DNA from: Opisthocomus hoazin
Taxonomy: Eukaryota > Chordata > Aves > Opisthocomiformes > Opisthocomidae
Assembly (NCBI RefSeq): GCF_030867145.1
Contig: NC_134442.1
Location: 945,001-1,009,000 of the forward strand
DNA length: 64,000 bases
Reading direction: 5' to 3'
Below the pieces are notes generated by a model. It made no database searches. It worked only from the letters and a program-made list of their open reading frames with translations, and was not told the origin of the DNA. Each line of letters begins with the position of its first letter. Position 1 is the first letter of the stretch. Positions 20,741 through 36,141 of this stretch are shown one piece after another. The position numbers were made by a program, and so were the translations under genes.

Positions 20741-22445
20741 ACACTTCGCAGTGCACACAAATGCTGAAGCTGACTTAGTTCTTGGAATAAAGTTGCCAGG
20801 TTTCACAGTTAACCGTGCCTGAGTCCAATTCACTCTCGTGTGCAAGGCAAGCATTTCCATGCCCGGCAAAATGAGGCTGCAGGCAGTCAAGGAGGGCACA
20901 AAGGGCAAGAGTCGCTCAGCAGGGCTGACACCATGCCTGGTCAGACAGGAGCGTGCTCAGAGCCACCATGGCATGAAGAAGACTGGCACATTGAGGCTAG
21001 AAAGAGGATGCAAAATAATGATGTGACATGCAGACAACTCTGGGGATGATGATTAGGACCTGGTTGAAGCCTTTGCTAAATGGAAAGATGAAAGAAAGCT
21101 GGCAGGAGTTACAGTGCCATGAGGAAGAGCCAGATGTCACCAGAAGTTAAGGGGGAATGGTGTGAGAGGTGGCCAGACTTCAGCAATATCTGAAGGAAGA
21201 GCCGGGGTCATTCTGGGGAGAGGACTCTGGCAGGGACAGCTGTAGCCAGGAAACCACTGCAGTAATGCCACGCAAGGCCAAGATGACCTAGCTAACAGCC
21301 CCTGAAAGACCCAATCTGTTCCCAGATGTGACAGACCTGGGAGCAAGGGGGACTAGTAGGCGGGGCTAGGTCCCTTGATTGGGAGGAGACAAGGGCAGAG
21401 AAAGTGAGGAGCCAAGGAAGTCGAGGGGGATGAATAAGTGTGGAAAATGGAGAGAAGGGGGGCTCAAGAAGCTCGTCCTTGAGCATAAGCAAAGTGCCGG
21501 TTGCTTTGCTTGTTTGGCTGAACCCTGTCCCTACTCCCCACAGCCTGTCCGACCTTCTTCTTGAGAGCCATTCCACATCCTTTTCTGTGTGGCCCCGCTC
21601 TGTACCTGCTAGAGGGGTGGGTCTAGCGGCCTGGCTGCTGGCGATGGCAGAAGGGAACACAGGTCATAGGGACCCCGCAGTTGGAAAGACCGAGTGTCTC
21701 GGGCCAGCTCCTGGTGGGAGCGCTGTGTGCGTGCGCAGTGCACTAGCGAACCTGAAGCTGGCCTAGCTCTCGAGCAAGAGGACAGAGACCTTTTCAGTCC
21801 CGTGGGTGGCATGTGGCTGCAGCCTACCTGACAGATCAGCCCCAGCATTCACAGACCTTACAAGAGGACCAGGCCTGCCAACCACCGGCCACATCTCCAC
21901 CTGCTGGAGTCAGGAAGGACTTGGAGGTGCTTGACCACGCATACCCCGAACTGCTTCCCACCTAGGCACGTCCCCTCTGCACTACCTGTTTGGGGGCTGT
22001 GGTGATTAGGGACAGGGCTCAGCCAAACAAGCAAAGCTGTCTCTGCCAGAGTGCTCTCCCCAGAATGACCCCAGCTCTTCCTTCACATATTGCTGAAGTG
22101 TGCCCACCTCTCACACCATTCCCTCTTAACCACCTGCAAAAATCTGCTGCTGGCATCACAGAGTATCCACAGAAGACAAGTGACGTTCTCCAAGGCCATC
22201 TTCTGCCTGCTCTAAGCAGATATCGGGCACCACCTTCAGGTCAATTTTTGAAAACCAAAGCAGCGTGGAGTGCGGTTTGTTTGGGGACGTCTTCTAGTGC
22301 CTATGAAGCCATGCTGCTTCCAATTGCACGTCTGTGGCCACGCATAGCAGGCAGTGCGACTGCCCGCACCAGTGTTGGCCCAGAAGAGCAATGTAGCTGG
22401 TAGACAGCAAGGACACGGAGCCTGTCAGAGGGTGTTGCGGTGGCA
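20741..22445. other. 5.33-kb unit spacer between copies 4 and 5
   Basis: Short-type spacer with the inverted-repeat pair at 21146-22130. No supported gene. Confidence 0.7.
21146..22130. repeat. inverted repeat pair in the short spacer (4 to 5)
   Basis: Equivalent of the pair at 5150-6134; the last complete pair in the window. Confidence 0.72.
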
Positions 22446-23061
22446 GACAGAGCCAGCGTGGAGCGTGCTCCATCTGTGTTTCGCTGTGCTTTGTGCAGGA
22501 CAGGATGGCAGTGCTTGGCTATGCTTGGTTGATTTGGCTTGCACATCCCTGCCTGCCTGCCGCGGCTGTAAGCAGATTGGCTCTTCAGCCCCCAATCAGG
22601 TGCCTACTGCCTGTAGTAGTTCCGTTCTGCGGTGTCAGTTTCTTTGGGAAGGACCTGGTGGCAAGCGGCTGCGCAGAGCGGGGTGGCAGTGAACTTCCCA
22701 AAGAGGCTATGGTGCCACACTTGGTTTTCCCGGCTAGCTGTTAGCAGGCAGCACTGGGAGGCAGGCGCTGCTGCCTGCCACGAGGTCTGCAGAGCCTCGT
22801 CCCGCAAGCAGAGCATTCAGCGGGGTTCTGCTGGGGGTGTCCGAGCCCAGCTTCTGCCTCCCCTCCTGCTCGGAACCCTCCATGTTGCCCGCCCCCCCCT
22901 AGAATCCACCGTGCCCAGCACCCGGAACCAGCCACTCTGTGACATCAGCCACGGGGCCAAGGGTTCCCTGGGCAGCGGGACTGCTGCAGGCACTACGTCG
23001 GCTGCTGCCCTGCTGGCCACCAGCTCTCGCTTCTTGCAGCTGCCACGTGCCGCTGGCAGCC

Positions 23062-25545
<2,484 letters not shown>

Positions 25546-25709
25546 GGAGCAGGATCAACAGGAACCAGCGCAGGCTGCACTGGACCATGATGATTTCCTT
25601 CTGGGGCAATGCCTGCTGCTCCAAAGGCAGCCTCAGCATCAAAGGCCTGCTCTGTGCTGCCCGCTCTCCTCCCCGTGCACACAAATGCTGAAGCTGACTT
25701 AGTTCTTGG

Positions 25710-25715
25710 AATAAA
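25710..25715 (+). promoter_or_regulatory. probable polyadenylation signal of acrosin copy 5
   Basis: An AATAAA 165 bp after the stop codon, in the block that follows the deleted LTR. The same signal serves copies 6 (35709-35714) and 7 (45703-45708). In the short units it is a second signal behind the LTR; after copy 8 it is mutated to AGTAAA. Confidence 0.55.
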
Positions 25716-26142
25716 GTTGCCAGGTTTCACAGTTAACCGTGCCTGAGTCCAATTCACTCTCGTGCGCAAGGCAAGCATTTCCATGCCCGGCAAAATGAGG
25801 CTGCAGGCAGTCAAGGAGGGCACAAAGGGCAAGAGTCGCTCAGCAGGGCTGACACCATGCCTGGTCAGACAGGAGCGTGCTCAGAGCCACCATGGCATGA
25901 AGAAGACTGGCACATTGAGGTTAGAAAGAGGACGCAAAATAATGATGTGGCGTGCAGACAACTCTGGGGATGATGATTAGGACCTGGTTGAAGCATCTGC
26001 TAATTGGAAAGATGAAAGAAAGCTGGCAGGAGTTACAGTGCCATGAGGAAGAGCCAGACGTCACCAGAAGTTAAGGGGGAATTGTGTGAGAGGTGGCCAG
26101 ACTTCAGCAATATCTGAAGGAAGAGCTGGGGTCATTCTGGGG

Positions 26143-26301
26143 ACAACATCACGCAGAGGAACGACATTGCCTTGCTGGAATTGGACCAGCCTGTCCAGTG
26201 CGGCTACTACGTGCAGCTTGCTTGTGTGCCCGACGCCTGGCTGAGAGTGTCGCAGCTGAGAAGCTGCTACATCAGTGGCTGGGGTTCCACGACTGCAAGA
26301 G
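26143..26301 (+). pseudogene. orphan acrosin exon 3 fragment, long unit 1
   Basis: This is the last 159 bp of acrosin exon 3 with its GTGAGT donor and 18 bp of intron 3, fused to spacer sequence at TCATTCTGGGG/ACAACATC. The frame is open and retains the NIT sequon and the catalytic Asp (NDIALL). It differs from the array genes at residue 145 (Leu to Gln) and 170 (Val to Ile). It has no splice acceptor and no other acrosin exon follows, so it cannot make a protease. Confidence 0.88.
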
Positions 26302-26319
26302 GTGAGTTCCCAAAAGGGA

Positions 26320-26892
26320 CTTGTTTGGCAGGCACAGAGTGACTTCTGCCAGCCCAAGCCCTTACCAAGAGAAACAAGTCCTTCAGCTTCACCTCAGGCA
26401 GGCCGGCGTTTCACTGCGCATTTGGCCAACAGAGAAAGTGATGGAGGAAGGTGGGGTCATCCCAGATCACAAAACAACTCTTCTCCAGAGCTGAAACTCA
26501 GCTTCTGGAATCTCCTGGCTCCTAGTCCTGGGTAATGTGCTTGATACGTCTGGGCTAAGCTCCTGAATCGTGAAGAAAAAGTTTTTCTTTGTGTAGGGGT
26601 GGCGCGACCACAGGTATTTCCAACATATTGTACAACCTCTCTGCGCCAGGAGAAACCTAGACTGAGAGAAGAAATGTGGAAATATCACCAGAGGAGGAGA
26701 GAGAAGGAGTGTGAGCTCGGGAAGGTGTGGATGCTGACAAGAAGCAGGTGCTCAAATGTTACTGCTTTGCACACACCCTGTGTGCTCACCTTCTCCCAGA
26801 ATCCCACAGCTGTGTAGCAGGAGGGCTTTGGTAGGGCAGTGTCAGCCTGACCTCAGCCGGGGCCTGGAGCAGAGCCTGCCCCTCCGACACCA
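26320..26892. other. unclassified long-spacer sequence, unit 1
   Basis: Moderately AT-richer stretch. I recognise no domain, RNA gene or transposon end in it. Equivalents are at 36319-36891 and 46313-46885. Confidence 0.5.
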
Positions 26893-27300
26893 GCATGGCT
26901 GCCTGGCAGCTGGGTGGGAAAATGGGAAATGGCAGCCCCCGGGGGAAGCAGGGATGCCCGGGGAGCATCCCAATGCCATCCCTTCCCAGCAGCCCAAGGC
27001 AGCACAGCGCACGCTGACCCCGGGTGTCCTTACAGCAGAGCCCCAGCTGCCCCGCTGGAGCACAGAGACCCCGAGGGGAGGAGGAGGGGAGACGCTTTAG
27101 GCAGCCTGCCCCCTCCCCAGACACCCCCGGGCATGGAAAGGCCCCGCGCCCTGCCAAGCCGGCGAGTCGCCACTCGTGCCACGGTGCAGAGGCGGCCACC
27201 TCCTGTGTGCTCTGGGCTGGCGCAGCCTTGCCCTGAGCCGGGGGAAGGTTCCCTGTGCCTCAGTCCAGAGTCCTCACCTGCAAAGCCTCGTTTTCAGGGC
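26893..27300. repeat. segment with an inverted homologue beyond the array, unit 1
   Basis: This stretch matches the reverse complement of 63.36-63.77 kb (for example GGCAGCCTGCCCCCTCCCCA and CGGCGAGTCGCCACTCGTGC). In units 1 and 2 the match breaks at TTTTCAGGGCC/CTTTGGGC, where a CR1 piece still present in unit 3 is missing. Confidence 0.75.
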
Positions 27301-27523
27301 CCTTTGGGCAGTGCCCTCCATGCTGTGCTGTCAGGCCGGGCCAGCCCTGCAGGGCGGGCGGTTGGACGGGGCGATGGCTGCCGCTCCCTCCCCAGCGGAA
27401 GCTCCCTGCTCTGCCGTGCCCACAGGGTCACCGCGAGCACCCAGCCCACCCTGTGGAGTTCATCACCACATCGCCTGGGAGCAGGGCAGGCACCGGAGGA
27501 GGGGAGAGCGGCCCCTCAGGCAG

Positions 27524-27799
27524 CCAATAGCGGAGAGCAGCACCTCAGGGGAGGGTGGGCCCCACACCATGGCAGAGCGACAGCCCAGGTAGCCAATCAG
27601 AGGTCACATTTCAAATGAAGGGCAGGCACCCAGCAGGGCAGCCTGAACGCAAAGGGGGCCAATCAGAGGCAGCGTCACCTCAGGGGAGGGTGGGCACTGC
27701 ATCTGGGCAGAGTGACAGCACTGTCAGCCAATGGCAGGTCATTCCCTCAGGTGAAGGGCAGGCACTGCAGCCCAGCAGCCTGACCACCCGGGGGCCAAT
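27524..27799 (+). promoter_or_regulatory. array of five CCAAT boxes, long unit 1
   Basis: CCAAT boxes lie at 27524, 27593, 27659, 27728 and 27795, at spacings of 69, 66, 69 and 67 bp, each within a diverged repeat (GGGGCCAATCAGAGGCAG type). Three match the NF-Y consensus with flanking purines and CAG. They precede an ATG in strong context (CACCATGG at 27908), so a promoter is inferred. Confidence 0.55.
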
Positions 27800-27909
27800 C
27801 AGAGGCAGCAGCACCTCAGGGGAGGAGACTGACAGCCCTCCCGACCTCTGCCGGCCAAGACTACATGGGAAGGAGGCGGGCCCCGATTGCAGCCAGGCCC
27901 AGCTTCACC

Positions 27910-28050
27910 ATGGCTCCTGTGGGGCCTGCCCCGAGGCCGAGCAGCCCCTGGACCAGGCCCAGGGCCCCTCCTCCCCCCTTCCACCGCTCCTCTCTGTCTC
28001 CTCTGCACCCCCCAGTTGTCCCCGTGTTCTGGAACCCCCCGTCTCCGTGA
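27910..28050 (+). CDS. hypothetical small Pro-rich reading frame, long unit 1
   Basis: A 46-codon frame begins at an ATG in near-perfect Kozak context (TTCACCATGG), 111 bp after the last CCAAT box. It is rich in Pro, Arg and Ser and matches no family I recognise. A possible splice acceptor (CACCCCCCAG) lies inside it near 28014, so the real transcript may be spliced differently. It is conserved in units 2 (37909-38049) and 3 (48192-48332), but all three are recent copies, so this is weak evidence for coding. Confidence 0.2.
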   Translation: MAPVGPAPRPSSPWTRPRAPPPPFHRSSLSPLHPPVVPVFWNPPSP

Positions 28051-28309
28051 TGCTGAGGCCGCCGGGGTGGCGGTGGGGTGGACAAGGCTGGGTGGGGGTG
28101 ATGCTTGCCCTGGGGCCATCGGCTCCCCCACATCCCCTCCGCGCAGCCCCAGCGACCCCGCAGCAGCCTGCAGGGTGGTGAGGAGGGGCAGGACGTGGCT
28201 GTCGTCCAGCGTCTGCCCTGAGGTGGCGAGGACGGAGGGGATGTGGGGCTGGAGTCTGCCCCCCGAAGCAGGGAGGTCCCAGGGCTGATGCTCTCCCCCA
28301 TCCCCACAG

Positions 28310-28478
28310 CTCCTGCACATCATCTCCTTCCTGACGCTGCCCGCCCTGCTGAGACGGGGCCAGACCTGCCCTTGCCTCCACGAGGGCTGCGACAGCGAGG
28401 CCACCTGCACCTCCTCTGCACCGCTCTCTGCCTGCTGCCGCCAGTGCCTGCCCCTGCAAGAGGGCCACCATCCTCAGC
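28310..28478 (+). CDS. hypothetical Cys-rich exon, long unit 1
   Basis: A candidate internal or terminal exon bounded by a good acceptor (CCATCCCCACAG) and a GTGAGT donor. One frame reads 57 residues to a TGA at 28481, starting hydrophobic (LLHIISFLTLPALL) and then holding seven Cys in about 35 residues (TCPC, EGC, ATC, ACCRQC). The pattern could be a small Cys-rich domain, but no family is recognised. In unit 3 the TCPC becomes TCHC. Whether it is joined to the upstream ATG is unknown. Confidence 0.22.
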
Positions 28479-28529
28479 TGTGAGTCTGTCATTGCCAAGG
28501 GACGGTGTGGGTGTAGCGCTTGGTCTCCA

Positions 28530-29420
28530 GGACTCATCTTTAGTGTCCAAACTTTTATTGTAGGTTTTAATGCCATCTTTTTAGGACCCAAAGCCTCCTT
28601 TTTAGGGTACAAACCCTCATTTCTAAGTTCCAAACCCACCTTTTAAGGTTCAAACACTCATCTTAAGGGCTCAAAGCTTCATTTTGAAGGTGCAGAGCCT
28701 CCTTTTCAGAGTCCAAAGCATTGTTTATAGGGTCCAAAGTCTCCATTTGTGGACCCAACCCTCATCTTTAGCTTCAAAAGCCTGCTTTTCAGGAGCCAAA
28801 GCCTCCATGTAGAATCGAAACTGCTCCTTTAGAGTTAAAAGTCTTGTTTGTTTAATGTTCCAAGCTTCATTCTGAGGGTTTAAAATCCCATTTTAACAGC
28901 ACAAAGCCCTGATTTTCAAACCCAAAGCATCACTTCAGGGCTTAAAACCATCAGAATTTCAGGGTTCAATGCCTCAGTGTAATTTCCAAAGCCCCATTTT
29001 CAGGGCCCAGTGCTCCATTCTTAAGCCCCAAGCCATTCTTTGGCGGGTCTAAACTCTGCTTTGGAGTTTTACACCTGAAAGCCTCCACTGCAGTGCCCAG
29101 AGCCCTCTATTTGGGACGAAATCTCCATTTCTGGAGGCCATGGAGGAACCAAGTCATTCCCCTCCTTTTCTGGGTCTAAAGCATCCTTTGTATCATCTAG
29201 CCCATCCTTTTGAGTGCCCAGAGCCCCATTTTCATGGCTGACACCCTCATTTATGGGATCCAAACCTGTCTTTTATCACTCACAACCTTCTTTTAGGGCC
29301 CACAGTTCCATTTTGAGGGTCCTAACTCTCATTTTGGAGGCAGAAAGCCTCTTTTTAGGCTCCAGAGCTATATTTCTAGCATCCAAAGCATCATTTTGAC
29401 TTTCCAAAGTCTTAGCTTTG
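28530..29420. repeat. 21-bp minisatellite, block 1, long unit 1
   Basis: About 42 degenerate units of 20-22 bp, each a T-run followed by AGGGTCCAAAGCCTC and a final A or C. T-runs and A-runs alternate with GC-rich linkers of 5-7 bp. Since 21 is a multiple of three, frames stay open as heptads on both strands; this is not coding evidence. Confidence 0.85.
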
Positions 29421-30300
29421 GTGGCAGAGCAGAGAGCAGCCTGGTCCCACTGAGCGCAAGGCTGCTCTCCCGCCTCGGCTGCCCTCAGCCCGCCGTTGCT
29501 CTGCACACCGCTGCCCACGCGATGACCCACAGAGGTCCCTTCCAACCCCTAACACACCGCCCTGGCAGTTTGCCTGTGGAGCGCTGGGGACAGCTGCCCA
29601 GGGGAACGGGGAGATGGCTCTGCCCCGTCCTGCTGCGAGAGCAGGGCTCGGCCCTGGTGCTGAGGGCACTGAGCGTCTGCCTTGCTGCTCTCCAGCTCCT
29701 CCGGCGTGCATGGAGCCCTCCGTCACCAGGCATGGGAAGTGTGCGGCTCCAGCGTACGCACCCGTGGGTGTCCCAGGGCACATGTGGAGATCCCGCCTGG
29801 ACCCAGGGAGTGACAGCTCTGCAGCCGCTCGTTCAGGCGAGGTGAGCACGCTTTGTTTTTGCCCTGCGTTAGTGGGGCACGAAGCACTCAGCCCAGCCCT
29901 TGAGCGAGCTGTGCATGCTTTCAGCCAGCTGGCACTTGTGCCGCTGCTCAGGAGAGCCCCTGCAGGTGAAATTGCCGCCTTGGCTTGAAGAACAGGCCAG
30001 CACTTCCCTGCTCTTGGGCTGTTGTCCTCTGCCCTAGGTGATTCCTGCACTGGCAAGTCCAAGAGACGCCTCTGTGAATGCCCGCCTGTGCAGTGCGTGT
30101 CCTTCTGGCCTGGGGCCGTCAAAGCAGATCTCCCTGCAGCTAAGTGATGGCTGGGAAATGCGTACCCTTGCAGCCCCAGTGTCCTCCAGTGACAACCTGC
30201 TGGTCAGCTGAGTCCCCAGGGCTGGCTCAAAGCCTGCACAGTGGGACGAAACTGCTGCCTCACAAGACCTCTTTCTGTCCTACAAGAGGTCGATGGTGAT
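29421..30300. other. unique middle between minisatellite blocks, unit 1
   Basis: GC-rich sequence with a short CR1-like motif (AGAGGTCCCTTCCAACCCC, 29532-29550) but no complete element. Open frames on both strands overlap one another and look fortuitous. Equivalents are at 39420-40299 and 49703-50582. Confidence 0.5.
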
Positions 30301-31150
30301 AGCACCATCTGGAGGGCCCAAAGCCTTTTTTTAGGGTGCAAACCCTCCTTTGCAGGGTCAAACCCTCATTGATAAGTTGCAAGCTTCGCTTTTACAATTC
30401 ACAGACTCTTATTAAGGGACCAAAGCATTCTCTTGAAGGCCCAGAGTCTGATTTGAGTGTCAAAGGGCTCCTTTTTAGAGTCCAAAGCCTTATTTGTAGG
30501 GTCTAAAGTCTCCTTTCATGGCACCAAAGCCTCATTATCTGGATCCATAGCCTAATTTAGAGGATCCAGTTGGCAAGCTGGAGGGTCCAAAGCCTCATTT
30601 TAGCATCCAAACTGCTCATTTTGGGTACAAAGCCTCACTTGTTTAATGACCGAAGCCTCATTTGGAGGCTCCAAAGACCTGTTTTTAGCATACAGAGCCC
30701 TAGCTTTTGGCACCAAAACATCATGTGAGGGCAAAAGTCCTGATTTGAGGGTTCAGCATCTCATTTTCATTTCCAAAGCCTTATTTTCACATCCCAACGC
30801 CCCATGCTTCAGGCCCAAACTCTTTTTTGGAGAGTCCAAAGTCTCATTTCTAGGGCCAAACCCCTCTTACAGCTCTAGGCCTGCACTGGAGTGTTTCGTT
30901 TTATTGGGCAACAGAGGATCCAAGAGGTTCCCCTCCTTTGCAGGGCCCAAAGCGTCATTTGTAGACACTCTCCATGCATTTTAGATCCCAGAGCCTTATT
31001 TGCAGGGCTGAAATCCTCATTTTTTTGGGTCCAAAGCTGTCTTTTATTAGCCATAGTCTTTTATAGGGCACACCGTTCCCTTGTTAGGGTTTAAACCCTC
31101 ACTTTCAGAGCAGAAAGCATCTTTTTAGGATCCAAAGCTCTATTGGTAGT
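30301..31150. repeat. 21-bp minisatellite, block 2, long unit 1
   Basis: About 40 further degenerate units with the same core as block 1 (for example GGGTCCAAAGCCTCATTTT near 30585), in the same orientation. Ends at GGATCCAAAGCTCTATTGG. Confidence 0.85.
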
Positions 31151-31650
31151 GACCTCCCCAGGGCCAGGACTCTGCGCTTCCCCTGGCTGCACTTGTTGGG
31201 GCTCTGCTGGGGCAGGGTGCGACCCTGGGCTGGTGCAGAGAGCAGCACCACGTCGTGACTCTGTGCAGGAGCAGGGTTTTGGGTGCCACCGTCGCGAGGC
31301 TGCGCCCAGCAGTGCAGGCTGGTCGGGGAGCAGCGCCCCGAGACGTGGGGGCAGAGGGTGAGGGAAGAGGGGGACAGGCATGGGGTGCTGAGCGATGGGG
31401 CACGGGCTGGCCCTGGAGCCCCCCGGGCTGGAGACATCTGCCCCGGGACCAGTGCAGAGCTGCAGGCCTGGAGCTGGGCAGCACTTGCCTTGGGGAAGAA
31501 CAACAAAATAGTGCCTGGCACGCGCAGAAGGACCCCTCAGCGTTCACATCCCACCCCTCCCTGTAAAAGAAAAGCTAAAAAGGGTGAGGACAGCAAAGCC
31601 ATCTGCACTGTTGGTAACACTGAGACTTTTTCTGTCATTTGCATGCGTTT
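31151..31650. other. GC-rich sequence between minisatellite and minus-strand exon, unit 1
   Basis: No exon, RNA gene or transposon is recognised. It includes the possible 3' processing region of the minus-strand exon. Long open frames here reflect base composition. Confidence 0.45.
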
Positions 31651-31661
31651 CTTTTATTTGG

Positions 31662-32203
31662 CTAATGGGATCTGGGAGCCCTTGAGGGCCAGCGTGTGGC
31701 GCAGCTGGTGGCCCAGTCCTGGTTCGGCCGTCTGGCGAGGGCCCCTCCAGGGTCCCTGGTGTGGTGCTGGCCTCTTCTTGGCTGGAGAGTCCTCAGAGCT
31801 GCTGGTGCACCGCTTTGGGGGTGGCCGTGGCCCCCCGGGGGCGTTCCCTGCCCCAGCTGGTAGTGGAGGGCCTGGGCACAGCCTCCCAAGGCTCCTCCTG
31901 GGGCTCTTCTTGCTCCGTGGGGATGGCAGCGGGAGCAGCGGGGCAGCTGCCAGGTGCCCACCAACAGCGGCGCATGAGGTGCCGAGGAGCTCGTCCGTGC
32001 CAGATCTCGCAGGGCTGCCGGGGAAGGCAGAAACCCTCCTCAGAAGGCAGCGGGGTCGGGGGCATCTTAGTCAACATGGCCATGACGGTGTCTTCCACCA
32101 TGGCTGCCTCCAACCCCCTGTTGTCAAAGATCTGCTCCAGCTCCTGCTGGACCCAGGGCTGCAGGGTCTGCAGGAGCATTGGGTGGTTCTGGAAAAGGTC
32201 CAT
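31662..32203 (-). pseudogene. minus-strand terminal exon, possibly Topors-like, long unit 1 (frameshifted)
   Basis: Read on the minus strand from 32203 (ATG) or 32188 (after a CCTTTTCCAG acceptor), the exon encodes LQPWVQQELEQIF followed by EAAMVEDTVMAML and a Pro/Arg-rich tail. It ends at a TAG 3 bp before an AATAAA on that strand (31653-31658). The PW..QEL pattern recalls the avian Topors-like family, a weak match made from memory. Compared with unit 3, a segment near 31862-31900 is replaced and 5 bp longer. The frame therefore shifts and stops early at 31793. It lies head-to-head with acrosin copy 6. Confidence 0.35.
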
Positions 32204-32214
32204 CCCATTCGGGG

Positions 32215-32405
32215 TACAATATAATACAGACAATAATAAACTGTATAGCGCAGTCCCATACCTACCATACCCACGATACCCACAATGGCTGCAAAACAAT
32301 AAAAACTACACAATACGTACTGTACAGAGCAATGCATACTCTACATACAGTAATCTACATGCAACATATTATAAAACAAAATACCTTAGAAAACTAAACA
32401 CTCGA
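32215..32405. other. AT-rich linker upstream of acrosin copy 6
   Basis: About 190 bp of AT-rich sequence with short CCATACC/CCACGATACCCAC-like reiterations and several TATAAT/ATAATA motifs, between two GC-rich, oppositely oriented genes. It could serve as a bidirectional promoter core. Equivalents: 42214-42404 and 52492-52682. Confidence 0.45.
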
Positions 32406-32444
32406 GAATGACCAAGCGCCACCCCCACCCCGTCCCTTGGCAAT

Positions 32445-33060
32445 GACAGAGCCAGCGTGGAGCGTGCTCCATCTGTGTTTCGCTGTGCTTTGTGCAGGAC
32501 AGGATGGCAGTGCTTGGCTATGCTTGGTTGATTTGGCTTGCACATCCCTGCTTGCCTGCCGCGGCTGTAAGCAGATTGGCTCTTCAGCCCCCAACCAGGT
32601 GCCTACTGCCTGTAGTAGTTCCGTTCTGCGGTGTCAGTTTCTTTGGGAAGGACCTGGTGGCAAGCGGCTGCGCAGAGCGGGGTGGCAGTGAACTTCCCAA
32701 AGAGGCTATGGTGCCACACTTGGTTTTCCCGGCTAGCTGTTAGCAGGCAGCACTGGGAGGCAGGCGCTGCTGCCTGCCACGAGGTCTGCAGAGCCTCGTC
32801 CCGCAAGCAGAGCATTCAGCGGGGGTCTGCTGGGGGTGTCCGAGCCCAGCTTCTGCCTCCCCTCCTGCTCGGAACCCTCCATGTTGCCCGCCCCCCCCTA
32901 GAATCCACCGTGCCCAGCACCCGGAACCAGCCACTCTGTGACATCAGCCACGGGGCCAAGGGTTCCCTGGGCAGCGGGACTGCTGCAGGCACTACGTCGG
33001 CTGCTGCACTGCTGGCCACCAGCTCTCGCTTCTTGCAGCTGCCACGTGCCGCTGGCAGCC
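32445..33060 (+). promoter_or_regulatory. shared acrosin upstream region in the long-spacer context, copy 6
   Basis: Homology to the short-spacer units begins abruptly at GACAGAGCCAGCG. The CRE-like TGACATCA is at 32939-32946. Because copies 6-8 keep only this stretch, it should hold whatever the gene needs if they are expressed. Confidence 0.5.
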
Positions 33061-35544
<2,484 letters not shown>

Positions 35545-36141
35545 GGAGCAGGATCAACAGGAACCAGCGCAGGCTGCACTGGACCATGATGATTTCCTTC
35601 TGGGGCAATGCCTGCTGCTCCAAAGGCAGCCTCAGCATCAAAGGCCTGCTCTGTGCTGCCCGCTCTCCTCCCCGTGCACACAAATGCTGAAGCTGACTTA
35701 GTTCTTGGAATAAAGTTGCCAGGTTTCACAGTTAACCGTGCCTGAGTCCAATTCACTCTCGTGCGCAAGGCAAGCATTTCCATGCCCGGCAAAATGAGGC
35801 TGCAGGCAGTCAAGGAGGGCACAAAGGGCAAGAGTCGCTCAGCAGGGCTGACACCATGCCTGGTCAGACAGGAGCGTGCTCAGAGCCACCATGGCATGAA
35901 GAAGACTGGCACATTGAGGTTAGAAAGAGGACGCAAAATAATGATGTGGCGTGCAGACAACTCTGGGGATGATGATTAGGACCTGGTTGAAGCATCTGCT
36001 AATTGGAAAGATGAAAGAAAGCTGGCAGGAGTTACAGTGCCATGAGGAAGAGCCAGACGTCACCAGAAGTTAAGGGGGAATTGTGTGAGAGGTGGCCAGA
36101 CTTCAGCAATATCTGAAGGAAGAGCTGGGGTCATTCTGGGG

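Noticed and set aside
27905-28639. A 244-codon minus-strand open frame across the CCAAT-downstream region into the minisatellite
   Set aside because: It mixes minisatellite heptads with the antisense of a candidate exon. There is no family match, and the openness is explained by base composition and the 21-bp period.
28530-31150. TTTTTAGGG motifs suggesting interstitial telomere repeats
   Set aside because: The period is 21 bp with GTCCAAAGCCTC between the motifs. There is no tandem TTAGGG run.
31283-32224. A 313-codon + strand open frame in the long spacer
   Set aside because: It lies antisense to the minus-strand exon, in GC-rich DNA with low-complexity Gly/Ala/Arg composition, and breaks in unit 3. 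It has no recognisable domain.
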